This document shows, one piece after another, positions 5,645 through 11,311 of a stretch of DNA of 11,311 nucleotides (its first letter is position 1; each line of letters begins with the position of its first letter). The stretch lies in the NCBI GenBank assembly GCA_900553515.1, contig USDN01000081.1, positions 1-11,311 of the forward strand. The letters are read 5' to 3'. The notes under the pieces are model-generated. The model was not told the DNA's origin and ran no database searches. It saw only the letters and a list, made by a program, of their open reading frames with translations. Both the position numbers and the translations under genes were made by a program. Source of the DNA: an uncultured Blautia sp. Lineage in GTDB: Bacteria > Bacillota > Clostridia > Lachnospirales > Lachnospiraceae.

Positions 5645-8242
5645 TCAATAGCTTTTTACTGTTACAGTCCGGGATCTTGCAGAAAAGAGCTTTCGGTACT
5701 GAATCAGTTTTTTTCTGGGGACCCGGATCGTCATTTTCTGGGAGCCATAGTCGATCTTGGCAGAGATCTTACTTAATTTTGTACTGGTTATTTTTATGAT
5801 ACATCCACGTTTTACCCTGCCAAAAGAGTAGGTGCCGATCTGTTTCAGACCAGAACCAATGGTGACACGGTTCAGGTTCCTGCAGTTGTAAAAGGCTCTG
5901 GAGCCGATAACAGAAACATTATTTCCAATGACCACATTGGTGAGTTTGTTTTTTCCACTGAAAGCATTGGTCCACACAGAAGTGACCCGATAGGTGATTC
6001 CCATGTACCGGATACTGGAAGGGATAACCACTTTTTTTACATTACGGTCTGTGGTGCCGCAGCAGGCAACGGCTTGTTTGCCGGTAACCTGGTAGATCAG
6101 CTTTGTAGAAGGAATATATTTGCTGCCCCATTTTGCATAAAGAGTGATATTTCCCGTGATCGTGAGTGTTTTTCCAGGCAGGTAAGTGGCACCTGTGCCA
6201 TCCGCCCTGGTGTTCCACCCAAGGAAGAACCGGGAGGTACAGTAGGGGGAGGCTTTTATCTTTATAGACTGACCGGAGGTATATCTGGTTTTATCAGATG
6301 GCATATTTCCTGTAGGAAGGCTGGTGTTGGCTTTGTATACGACCTGATAAGTCCGAGGAACAGGAGTGGCTGTAGGTTGTGGAGTGGCTGTAGGTTGTGG
6401 TGGTTCTGTGGGGCGTGGAGTAGCTGTAGGACGCGGTGCTGCCGTGGGGCGCGGCGTGATTACTGCCGGTGCGTCAAGTGTCCGTGTATGTACTTTTATG
6501 CAGAAACAGAAACCGGGGTTAGAAGTGGAACAGTCCGTCCATCTGGTGCCTGTGGAAGACAAAAAGCTTTGCCCCGGTTCCAGTCCGGCAATGGCTTGAA
6601 ACCAGGATCCCGATGCAGAGGAGGTACTTGCTTCAACATAGTATTTCGTTTCATATGGAAAGGTAAGTACCACAGAATATTTACTTCCCTGGACAAGTTT
6701 TACCGGATTGTTAAGCTTCAGTGTATGAATACCTGCGATAGGCTGGGTATATTCCAGCGGAGTGCGAAATGCAGGAGTTCCGCTGGCAGGATTCAATGGA
6801 TCAGAAAGATCAGTATAAATCTGGATACGATATGTAGTAAAATCCTGCTTGCTGGAAAGGACGATCTCTCCAAGTTCTTCTGCATTGCCCTGTCCCGCGG
6901 AAGCAGTAAAGACATTGGCAATGGAACTTCCCGCCTTTACTGTAGCACTGGTTGTGCCGGAGGCAGCACCATCGTAAAAATAGTTATTAGGATACTGGGG
7001 AGCGGTAATGGCGGTATTGCATACAAGGTTTGATATAGATGCATCTTCATAGGAAAGATAGAAGTACCCATTTTTTCCCCAGGATGGTCCGTAACTGTTT
7101 TTTACGATCCAGGCTCCATCATTTTGAACCATGGAAGCTGCCGGGAAATTGGTTTTGGAATAGTTGTCATCCCATCCTACAATAGTGACTGCATGATTTA
7201 CTTTTCCTGCAGTGGGACAACAGGCAGCTGCTGTTTCCGGACGGTAATAGACTCCGGCATTATCCATCAGTATCATGGCAGAAACAGATCCGTATTCAGA
7301 GACCAGCTGTTTCATACGCTGCTGTGAATAGGCGGAAAATACGGCATCTTTCAAATAGACATCTGTATCATAGGCAATGGCCGGGTCTAAAGGACGGGAC
7401 AGATCCAGCGTATGTGTGGAGTCTGTGGGAAGCGGCGCTTTTCCTTCAGATACCATACCGGACCAGGTGCTCAAAAAGAAAGATGCGACCATACCGTTTC
7501 CGCTGTCATGATAGTTTTTTCCAAGATGGATGATCCTGTCATCAGGAGTATTTCCCAGAGGATCATTGACTCTGTTTGCAAAGAAGTATGCCAGATGTTC
7601 CTCAGAAAGATCCCATGTTCCAAGCCCCTGTTTCAGAAGAGAGGTCTCAAAATTGGAAACAAGGCTGAAAGCCCAGCAGATATTAAAGGGATTCTGATTT
7701 TTTACGGAGGAGATGATACCTGACTGCCGGGAATCATAATAAGAAGGAAGAAGTCCGTATTTGCTTATGCTGAGATCACTGTCCGGATCTTCAGCAGGAG
7801 AAAACGCAGGCATATTTTCCATGAGATCCAGCTGTTCCTGAATTTCTTCTTCTGTCATAGGACGCCCCAGTATATAATCTGCATCTCCTGTGTTGTTCAT
7901 TGCGTCTCCGGAGGAAAAGAGTTCCGCTTCCATTTCTCCGGAGGAAAAGTCTTCTGTGTTTTGAGAGTCTTCCAAAAGATCAGGATTTTTTTCCGGATCA
8001 GTATGTTCGGGAACTTCTGTGATTTCAGGCTCTTCGATAAAAATATCCTCCTGAACGGTCTGATCAGAAAAAGAATCTTCCGGATCGGAAAGGATGATAT
8101 CATTTTCAGAGGAAGTATCCTCTGAGAATGGAACTGTTTCATTTGTGCCGGATGAGAAACTGGCTGCAGATACAGCAGAATTTCCAATGAGAAGAGCAGT
8201 ACTCAAAAGCAGGCTTAGAAGCTGTTTTTTGCGATATTTCAT
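5645..8242 (-). CDS. Secreted modular C1A (papain-like) cysteine protease with InlB-like repeat and BspA-type LRR
   Basis: An 865-residue exported protein. Residues 1-26 are a signal peptide (SAVSA then cleavage). Residues about 28-120 are acidic and carry repeated Phe-Ser motifs. The peptidase domain spans about 165-405: oxyanion Gln183, nucleophile Cys189 (NICWAFS), His350 (VNHAVTIVGWDDNY) and Asn382 (IVKNSYGPSWG). Residues about 420-590 resemble the lectin-like domain that follows such peptidases in Clostridia (IANVFTASAG, GIHTLKLNNPVKLVQGSKYSVVL). A six-residue Pro/Thr repeat linker follows at 597-630. Next is one InlB-type B-repeat (about 632-707, ending ITLYAKWG) and BspA-type leucine-rich repeats (about 735-830, AFSGKNKLTNVVIGNNVSVIG). 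A basic tail closes the protein. There is no LPXTG motif or C-terminal membrane helix, so retention may depend on the C-terminal modules. The start ATG 8242 has the strong site AAAGGAGGA five bases upstream. The domain order is seen; the target protein is unknown. Confidence 0.92.
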   Translation of the reverse strand: MKYRKKQLLSLLLSTALLIGNSAVSAASFSSGTNETVPFSEDTSSENDIILSDPEDSFSDQTVQEDIFIEEPEITEVPEHTDPEKNPDLLEDSQNTEDFSSGEMEAELFSSGDAMNNTGDADYILGRPMTEEEIQEQLDLMENMPAFSPAEDPDSDLSISKYGLLPSYYDSRQSGIISSVKNQNPFNICWAFSLVSNFETSLLKQGLGTWDLSEEHLAYFFANRVNDPLGNTPDDRIIHLGKNYHDSGNGMVASFFLSTWSGMVSEGKAPLPTDSTHTLDLSRPLDPAIAYDTDVYLKDAVFSAYSQQRMKQLVSEYGSVSAMILMDNAGVYYRPETAAACCPTAGKVNHAVTIVGWDDNYSKTNFPAASMVQNDGAWIVKNSYGPSWGKNGYFYLSYEDASISNLVCNTAITAPQYPNNYFYDGAASGTTSATVKAGSSIANVFTASAGQGNAEELGEIVLSSKQDFTTYRIQIYTDLSDPLNPASGTPAFRTPLEYTQPIAGIHTLKLNNPVKLVQGSKYSVVLTFPYETKYYVEASTSSASGSWFQAIAGLEPGQSFLSSTGTRWTDCSTSNPGFCFCIKVHTRTLDAPAVITPRPTAAPRPTATPRPTEPPQPTATPQPTATPVPRTYQVVYKANTSLPTGNMPSDKTRYTSGQSIKIKASPYCTSRFFLGWNTRADGTGATYLPGKTLTITGNITLYAKWGSKYIPSTKLIYQVTGKQAVACCGTTDRNVKKVVIPSSIRYMGITYRVTSVWTNAFSGKNKLTNVVIGNNVSVIGSRAFYNCRNLNRVTIGSGLKQIGTYSFGRVKRGCIIKITSTKLSKISAKIDYGSQKMTIRVPRKKLIQYRKLFSARSRTVTVKSY
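6353..6454 (-). repeat. 18-bp repeats coding for the Pro/Thr linker of the protease
   Basis: Residues 597-630 consist of six-residue units, P[RQ]PT[AE][TAP], repeated five times and ending in PVPR. Each is encoded by an 18-bp unit. The two units nearest the C-terminus are almost identical at DNA level (GAGTGGCTGTAGGTTGTG on the plus strand). The linker separates the protease and lectin-like part from the InlB and LRR part. Confidence 0.8.
7905..7949 (-). repeat. 15-bp direct repeat coding for FSSG motifs in the protease
   Basis: The 15-mer TCTCCGGAGGAAAAG occurs at 7905-7919 and again at 7935-7949, 30 bp apart and in frame. It encodes the two FSSG motifs near residues 99-112 of the protease. 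A related FSSG occurs just after the signal peptide at residues 29-32. Confidence 0.7.
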
Positions 8243-8287
8243 GAGGATCCTCCTTTATTTTTATATAAACACAGGTTACTTACCTAA

Positions 8288-8316
8288 AATATAGCGATTT
8301 TTGAAAATGATGTCAA
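8288..8316 (-). promoter_or_regulatory. Promoter of the C1A protease gene
   Basis: On the minus strand a consensus TTGACA (8316-8311) is followed by exactly 17 bp and TATATT (8293-8288). It lies just beyond the terminator of fucU and predicts a start near 8281, about 38 nt before ATG 8242. The near-consensus match suggests strong expression unless a repressor acts. Confidence 0.85.
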
Positions 8317-8320
8317 TGAT

Positions 8321-8362
8321 ATATAATAAAACAGCATAAGCTCCGGCTTCGGAACTTATGCT
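8321..8362 (-). terminator. Intrinsic terminator after fucU
   Basis: In minus-strand RNA, AGCAUAAGUUCCG pairs with CGGAGCUUAUGCU around the loop AAGC (8362-8333). This is a 13-bp stem with one U-G wobble, followed by GUUUUAUUAUAU. On the plus strand the wobble becomes a C-A mismatch and no U-run follows, so it acts for the minus-strand fucU transcript. It insulates the protease promoter that begins five bases further on. Confidence 0.8.
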
Positions 8363-8430
8363 GCCTGAAGAATTTATCATGTATCGTTGATCTGCTGCAC
8401 CCCTGGCGGATCAGTCACATATCCAAATGC

Positions 8431-8874
8431 TTAGTCGTTGATTACAACGCCTTTTTGAAGCATAACGTTTGCATACAGAGCTTTCTCGCTGGTAGAGATG
8501 ATACAGTAAGCGGTTTTTGCTTCATCATAAAATTTAAAACGTTCGATATTGCCTACAACAGCGTCGCCTCTGTCATCATATTTGCGGATGATTTCTTTAT
8601 AGGTATCCCAGATAGGAGTTTCTACGGTATCGCCAGGCATAACCTCCATGAGATTTACCGGTTTCTCCACATAGGTATCCAGTGGGAATACTTTCAGAAT
8701 AGCTTCCAGAATTTCCGGAACACCGTGACCGTCGCAGCGGATAGTAATAGCATTTTTGCCCATAGATTCAACAGGGAAGTTTCCGTCTGCAATTACAAGA
8801 CGGTCGCTGTGACCCATTTCGCATAATACCTTTAATAATTCAGGTGATAAAATTTCAGGAATTCCTTTTAACAT
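8431..8874 (-). CDS. fucU: L-fucose mutarotase (FucU/RbsD family)
   Basis: A 147-residue cytoplasmic enzyme that interconverts the alpha and beta anomers of L-fucose so that the isomerase gets its preferred form; FucU proteins also act on ribose and some other sugars. The N-terminus (MLKGIPEILSPELLKVLCEMGHSD) aligns residue by residue with E. coli FucU, including the catalytic His22 and Asp24, followed by IADGNFP and the C-terminal YANVMLQKG. It is closer to FucU than to RbsD. The start is ATG 8874, seven bases after GGAGG. The upstream in-frame ATG at 8892 lies before that Shine-Dalgarno sequence and is not preferred. It is divergent from the aldolase operon across a 227-bp regulatory region and is followed by its own terminator. 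Presence here argues that the operon handles an aldose with a pyranose ring, but does not prove it is fucose. Confidence 0.92.
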   Translation of the reverse strand: MLKGIPEILSPELLKVLCEMGHSDRLVIADGNFPVESMGKNAITIRCDGHGVPEILEAILKVFPLDTYVEKPVNLMEVMPGDTVETPIWDTYKEIIRKYDDRGDAVVGNIERFKFYDEAKTAYCIISTSEKALYANVMLQKGVVIND

Positions 8875-8907
8875 TTCAGTACCTCCGATCATTTTTTTCT
8901 ATCTTAA

Positions 8908-8936
8908 ACTTTACCTGTGTTCTTCTCAAGTTTCAA
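8908..8936 (-). promoter_or_regulatory. Promoter of fucU
   Basis: On the minus strand TTGAAA (8936-8931), 17 bp and TAAAGT (8913-8908) give a moderate promoter with a predicted start near 8901. It has a short dyad around the -35, TTCTC (8924-8928) and GAGAA (8938-8942). It also contains a GTTTC half-site (8930-8934) like those of the downstream operators, but no full operator copy. Confidence 0.55.
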
Positions 8937-8972
8937 GAGAATATTTTCCTTTAAAAGATGAATATTTTACTG

Positions 8973-9001
8973 TTGACAGAAACGTTTCGGTATTATAAAA
9001 T
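8973..9001 (+). promoter_or_regulatory. Promoter of the aldolase-lacI-kinase operon
   Basis: A consensus TTGACA (8973-8978), exactly 17 bp and TAAAAT (8996-9001) form a strong promoter with a predicted start near 9008. The spacer contains a perfect 10-bp palindrome, and a second copy follows the start. The leader is about 94 nt and ends with AAGGAGGA (9087-9094), seven bases before ATG 9102. Confidence 0.85.
8976..8991. promoter_or_regulatory. Operator O1, LacI-family type
   Basis: ACAGAAACGTTTCGGT with the perfect palindrome GAAACGTTTC at 8979-8988. It overlaps the end of the -35 box and fills much of the -35/-10 spacer, so a bound repressor would block RNA polymerase. The central CG and even symmetry are typical of LacI-family sites. 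Confidence 0.82.
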
Positions 9002-9010
9002 GAGGTCAAA

Positions 9011-9026
9011 ACAGAAACGTTTCGGT
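9011..9026. promoter_or_regulatory. Operator O2, identical copy just after the transcription start
   Basis: An exact 16-base copy of O1 (ACAGAAACGTTTCGGT), palindrome at 9014-9023, centred 35 bp (about 3.3 helical turns) from O1 and at about +11 relative to the predicted start. Two identical sites in one promoter strongly suggest control by the LacI-family protein encoded in the operon. Confidence 0.82.
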
Positions 9027-9101
9027 TTTTGTTCTAAAAAGAAACTATAGCAGGAATCAGAAAGTAGTCAGATCATATTTTACAATAAGGAGGAAATCAT
9101 C

Positions 9102-9950
9102 ATGCCACTTGTAACATCAGAAGAAATGCTGCTGAAAGCACAGCAGGGCGGATATGCAGTAGGTGCTTTTAATGCGGAGAATATGGAGATGGTAAAGGCT
9201 ATCATTGAAGCCGCAGAGGAGTTAAATGCTCCTGTTATGATCCAGACAACTCCATCTACTATTAAATATGGAACAGTAGAGACCTATGGAGCGATCGTAG
9301 CAGCAGAGGCAAAAAAAGCCAGCGTTCCGGTTTGCCTTCATCTGGATCATGGCAGTAGTTTTGAACTGGCTGTACAGGCAATGAAAGCTGGATATACATC
9401 TGTGATGATCGATGGTTCAAAATTTGATTTTGAAGGAAATATTGAGATTACAAAAAAGACGGCAGATGCAGCCCGTGCGCTCAACATTCCCTGTGAAGCA
9501 GAACTTGGTAAAGTCGGTGGAAAAGAAGATGATCTGGAGGCAGAGGCTGATACTAATACAGATCCTCAGGAGGCAAAAGAATTTGTGGAGAGAACAGGAG
9601 TCACATCTCTGGCAGTGGCTATCGGAACAGCACACGGCTTTTATGTAGGAACACCGGTACTTGATAAGGAACGTCTCAGTGAGATCCGCAAGATCGTAGA
9701 TATTCCGCTGGTTCTTCATGGCGCTTCCGGTTTAAGTGATGAAGAGGTAAAAGACTGTGTAAGACGAGGAATCTGTAAGGTGAATTTTGCTACAGAACTT
9801 CGTGAGGCATATTCTAAAGCAGTAAGGGATACCTTTGCAGAAAAAGAGGATACCATTGATCCAAAGGCTTATGGACGTGCCGCGATTCAGGCAGTCAAAG
9901 AACTGGTAAAATATCGTATGCAGGTTTGCGGCTGTGACGGAAAAGCCTGA
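9102..9950 (+). CDS. Class II (Zn-dependent) ketose-bisphosphate aldolase family protein, FbaA/GatY/KbaY type
   Basis: A 282-residue cytoplasmic aldolase that should cleave a 1-phosphorylated ketose into dihydroxyacetone phosphate and an aldehyde. The catalytic Asp82 and zinc ligand His83 lie in HLDHGS, with the other zinc ligands at His178 (GTAHGFY) and His206 (VLHGASG). CEAELGKVGG (131-140) is the usual Glu-containing strand, and GASGLSDEE and VNFATELR bind phosphate in this family. Length and motifs fit tagatose- or fructose-bisphosphate aldolases. Its neighbours are a mutarotase, a LacI regulator and an FGGY kinase, not glycolytic genes, so a dedicated catabolic role is likely. It is not related to FucA, the usual fuculose-1-phosphate aldolase (AraD-like fold). 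It could serve fuculose phosphate, another 1-phosphoketose, or a bisphosphate; sequence alone does not decide. Confidence 0.9.
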   Translation: MPLVTSEEMLLKAQQGGYAVGAFNAENMEMVKAIIEAAEELNAPVMIQTTPSTIKYGTVETYGAIVAAEAKKASVPVCLHLDHGSSFELAVQAMKAGYTSVMIDGSKFDFEGNIEITKKTADAARALNIPCEAELGKVGGKEDDLEAEADTNTDPQEAKEFVERTGVTSLAVAIGTAHGFYVGTPVLDKERLSEIRKIVDIPLVLHGASGLSDEEVKDCVRRGICKVNFATELREAYSKAVRDTFAEKEDTIDPKAYGRAAIQAVKELVKYRMQVCGCDGKA

Positions 9951-9978
9951 AAACTGTAACATACAGGGGTGATTTTTT

Positions 9979-10998
9979 ATGGCAGCGACCATGAAAGATA
10001 TTGCAAAGCTTACCGGACTGGGGCTTGCGACCATTTCCTCTTATTTCAATGGAGGAAATGTAAGAGAAAAAAACAGAAAAAAGATTGAAGCAGCCATTGA
10101 AGAGCTTCATTACGAAGTAAATGAGGTTGCCAGAAATCTGAAAACAAATGCCACAAAGACCATTGGTGTAGTGATACCTGAGCTGAATAATGTGTTTTGT
10201 GCGGAGATCATTACCGGAATGGAGGATATCCTGAGAAATCATGGATATGCAACGATTGTCTGTGACTGCCGTACAGACAGGAAACTTGAACATGAAGCAG
10301 TCGATTTTTTAAGCCGGAAAAGGGTGGATGGGATCATTAATATGCCCGTTGATGCAGAGGGCGGTCATCTGAAGGAGTTTCAGAAAACAGGAAAGCCTAT
10401 CGTACTGATCGACCGTAAGATACAGGGCGTTTCCTGCGACAGTGTTCTTGTGGATAATGAGCAGGCTGCCATAGATGCAGTAAAGCTTCTTTACGAAAAA
10501 GGACACCGGAACATCGGGATCATCGGTGGCCCGGAAGAAATTTCCACAGCGCAGGAAAGACTGCGAGGGTATTACAGTGAGTTAAATGAGTTGGGAATAC
10601 CAATAAAGAAATCTCTGGTAGTTCATGGGGAGTATACGATCCAGGGCGGTGTTCGTGCCATGGAGGAGCTGGTGGAAAGAAATCCGGAAATGACAGCGGT
10701 GTTTGTGACCAACTATGAGATGACTTTGGGAGCTGTGATCGGAAGCAATGAACGGGGAATCCGGATTCCGGACCAGATTTCGCTGGTCGGATTTGATAAT
10801 CTTTCTTTTGCCAGGGCATGCAATCCTAAACTGACCATTGTATCTCAGCCAACAGAGAAGATTGCTGAAAAAGCGGCAGGGATCATGTTGTCCCGCCTGG
10901 AAAAAAATGATGGATCGTCTCCGTATCAGACAGAAAAGCTGGAGGCAGCTATTATTCATGGAAAGTCTGTTGCACAGATCAGAAAGGGAGAAAAATGA
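9979..10998 (+). CDS. LacI-family transcriptional regulator of the sugar operon
   Basis: A 339-residue repressor-type protein. The N-terminal helix-turn-helix covers residues 5-26 (MKDIAKLTGLGLATISSYFN). The hinge is at 47-57 (VNEVARNLKTN), with Leu54 as the residue that normally inserts into the minor groove at a central CpG. From about residue 60 a periplasmic-binding-protein-like effector domain follows (IGVVIPELNNVFCAEIITG, DGIINMP, VLVDNEQAA, HRNIGIIGGPEE, SLVGFDN). Recognition-helix positions are Leu16, Ala17 and Ser21, where many LacI members have Arg or Asn in place of the last. ATG 9979 follows AGGGGTG (9965-9971) by seven bases, 28 bp after the aldolase stop. It very likely binds the two GAAACGTTTC operators in its own operon promoter; the effector sugar is unknown. 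Confidence 0.93.
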   Translation: MAATMKDIAKLTGLGLATISSYFNGGNVREKNRKKIEAAIEELHYEVNEVARNLKTNATKTIGVVIPELNNVFCAEIITGMEDILRNHGYATIVCDCRTDRKLEHEAVDFLSRKRVDGIINMPVDAEGGHLKEFQKTGKPIVLIDRKIQGVSCDSVLVDNEQAAIDAVKLLYEKGHRNIGIIGGPEEISTAQERLRGYYSELNELGIPIKKSLVVHGEYTIQGGVRAMEELVERNPEMTAVFVTNYEMTLGAVIGSNERGIRIPDQISLVGFDNLSFARACNPKLTIVSQPTEKIAEKAAGIMLSRLEKNDGSSPYQTEKLEAAIIHGKSVAQIRKGEK

Positions 10999-11311
10999 AA
11001 CGATTATATTTGCTTGGAATCGATATTGGAACCAGTGCCTGTAAAGCAGCCCTTTTTGACAGAAAAGGACAGGTTCTTGCAGCGGCAAATGGTGAGTATC
11101 CGGTATATTACCCGGAAGAAGGATGGGCAGAACAGAATCCGGAGGAATGGTGGAGTGCTGTCTGTGAAGCAGTTCGGCAGGTGATCCGAGAAGCTGGCAT
11201 CCAGCCGGAGGAGATTGCCGGAGTGGGAATTGACGGACAAAGCTGGTCCGCCATTGCCATTGACAAAGGCGGAAAAGTACTTACCAATACGCCTATCTGG
11301 ATGGATACCAG
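10995..11311 (+). CDS. FGGY-family carbohydrate kinase, N-terminal part (runs off the window)
   Basis: The first 105 residues of a sugar kinase; the gene continues beyond the window. GIDIGTSACKAALFD (8-22) is the N-terminal ATP-phosphate loop of the FGGY/actin-like fold. VGIDGQSWSAIAID (77-90) is the sugar-side motif and NTPIWMDT (98-105) begins the conserved W-x-D element. The pattern is closer to xylulokinase-like members than to E. coli FucK, as far as I can judge by eye. The ATG overlaps the stop of the LacI gene by four bases (ATGA, 10995-10998), with AAAGGGAG just before it, so translation is probably coupled. It would phosphorylate the ketose made by an isomerase and supply the aldolase. 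C-terminal FGGY signature residues are outside the window. Confidence 0.9.
   Translation, partial: MKRLYLLGIDIGTSACKAALFDRKGQVLAAANGEYPVYYPEEGWAEQNPEEWWSAVCEAVRQVIREAGIQPEEIAGVGIDGQSWSAIAIDKGGKVLTNTPIWMDT

Noticed and set aside
6074..7033. A 319-codon open frame on the plus strand opposite the protease gene.
   Set aside because: Its Cys/Gly/Arg-rich composition mirrors the protease coding strand. It has no Shine-Dalgarno sequence or known domain, while the protease on the other strand has intact domains and a promoter.
8388..8413. Hairpin TGATCTGC / GCGGATCA after fucU as a second terminator.
   Set aside because: In the fucU RNA one pair is a C-A mismatch, the loop is ten bases and no U-run follows. 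The stem at 8333-8362 is much better.
8872..8892. ATG 8892 as start of fucU.
   Set aside because: GGAGG lies between this codon and ATG 8874, and homology with FucU begins at the latter.
8976..9026. The palindromes as CcpA catabolite-repression (cre) sites.
   Set aside because: The core resembles cre, but the outer positions (CA and GG instead of TG and CA) do not fit. Two identical copies next to a LacI-family gene point to local control.
1..11311. CRISPR arrays, insertion sequences, phage genes, toxin-antitoxin pairs, defence systems, tRNA or rRNA genes.
   Set aside because: I looked on both strands and saw no spacer-repeat pattern, transposase, integrase, short antitoxin pair or conserved RNA. 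The only tandem repeats are in-frame linkers of surface proteins.

Overview
The window looks like ordinary chromosome of a gut Firmicute, most likely a member of the Lachnospiraceae. The reasons are moderate GC, strong AGGAGG-type ribosome binding sites, clear TTGACA/TATAAT-type promoters, an L-fucose isomerase, and large secreted proteins with Pro/Thr-rich linkers, InlB-like repeats and BspA-type leucine-rich repeats. Genus and species cannot be fixed from the sequence alone. I see no tRNA, rRNA, CRISPR array, insertion sequence, phage gene or defence system, and no gene-free stretch longer than about 230 bp.

Left part (1-4526): L-fucose isomerase (fucI) comes first, with its own extended -10 promoter. 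It is followed by a radical SAM protein of the PflX/COG1313 type, whose ribosome binding site can be folded into a hairpin. A flavodoxin-fold iron-sulfur flavoprotein runs towards it, and the two 3' ends overlap by 11 bp. The flavoprotein starts at TTG 3516; its promoter contains a perfect inverted repeat over the -10 box. Divergent from it is an alpha/beta hydrolase with a complete Ser-Asp-His triad.

Middle part (4527-8320): two surface-protein genes point at each other and share a bidirectional terminator. One encodes a membrane-anchored protein with two SH3-like domains and a 12-residue repeat stalk. The other encodes an 865-residue secreted papain-like (C1A) protease with an acidic Phe-Ser-rich N-terminal region, a lectin-like domain, a Pro/Thr linker, an InlB-type repeat and a basic BspA-type C-terminus.

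Right part (8321-11311): a sugar cluster. The mutarotase gene fucU is divergent from an operon of a zinc-dependent class II ketose-bisphosphate-type aldolase, a LacI-family regulator and an FGGY kinase that runs off the window. Two identical 16-bp palindromic operators lie in the aldolase promoter, one between the -35 and -10 boxes and one just after the transcription start. This predicts autoregulation by the neighbouring LacI protein. With fucI at the other end, isomerase, mutarotase, kinase and aldolase suggest a fucose (or D-arabinose) route to a 1-phosphoketose and then dihydroxyacetone phosphate plus an aldehyde. However, the aldolase is not of the usual FucA family and its known relatives have the opposite stereochemistry at C3, so the real substrate of this operon is open.

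The points most worth a second look are the aldolase substitution, the twin operators, the modular protease with altered residues before its catalytic cysteine, and the inverted repeat over the flavoprotein promoter. I found no convincing evidence of a wholly new system.
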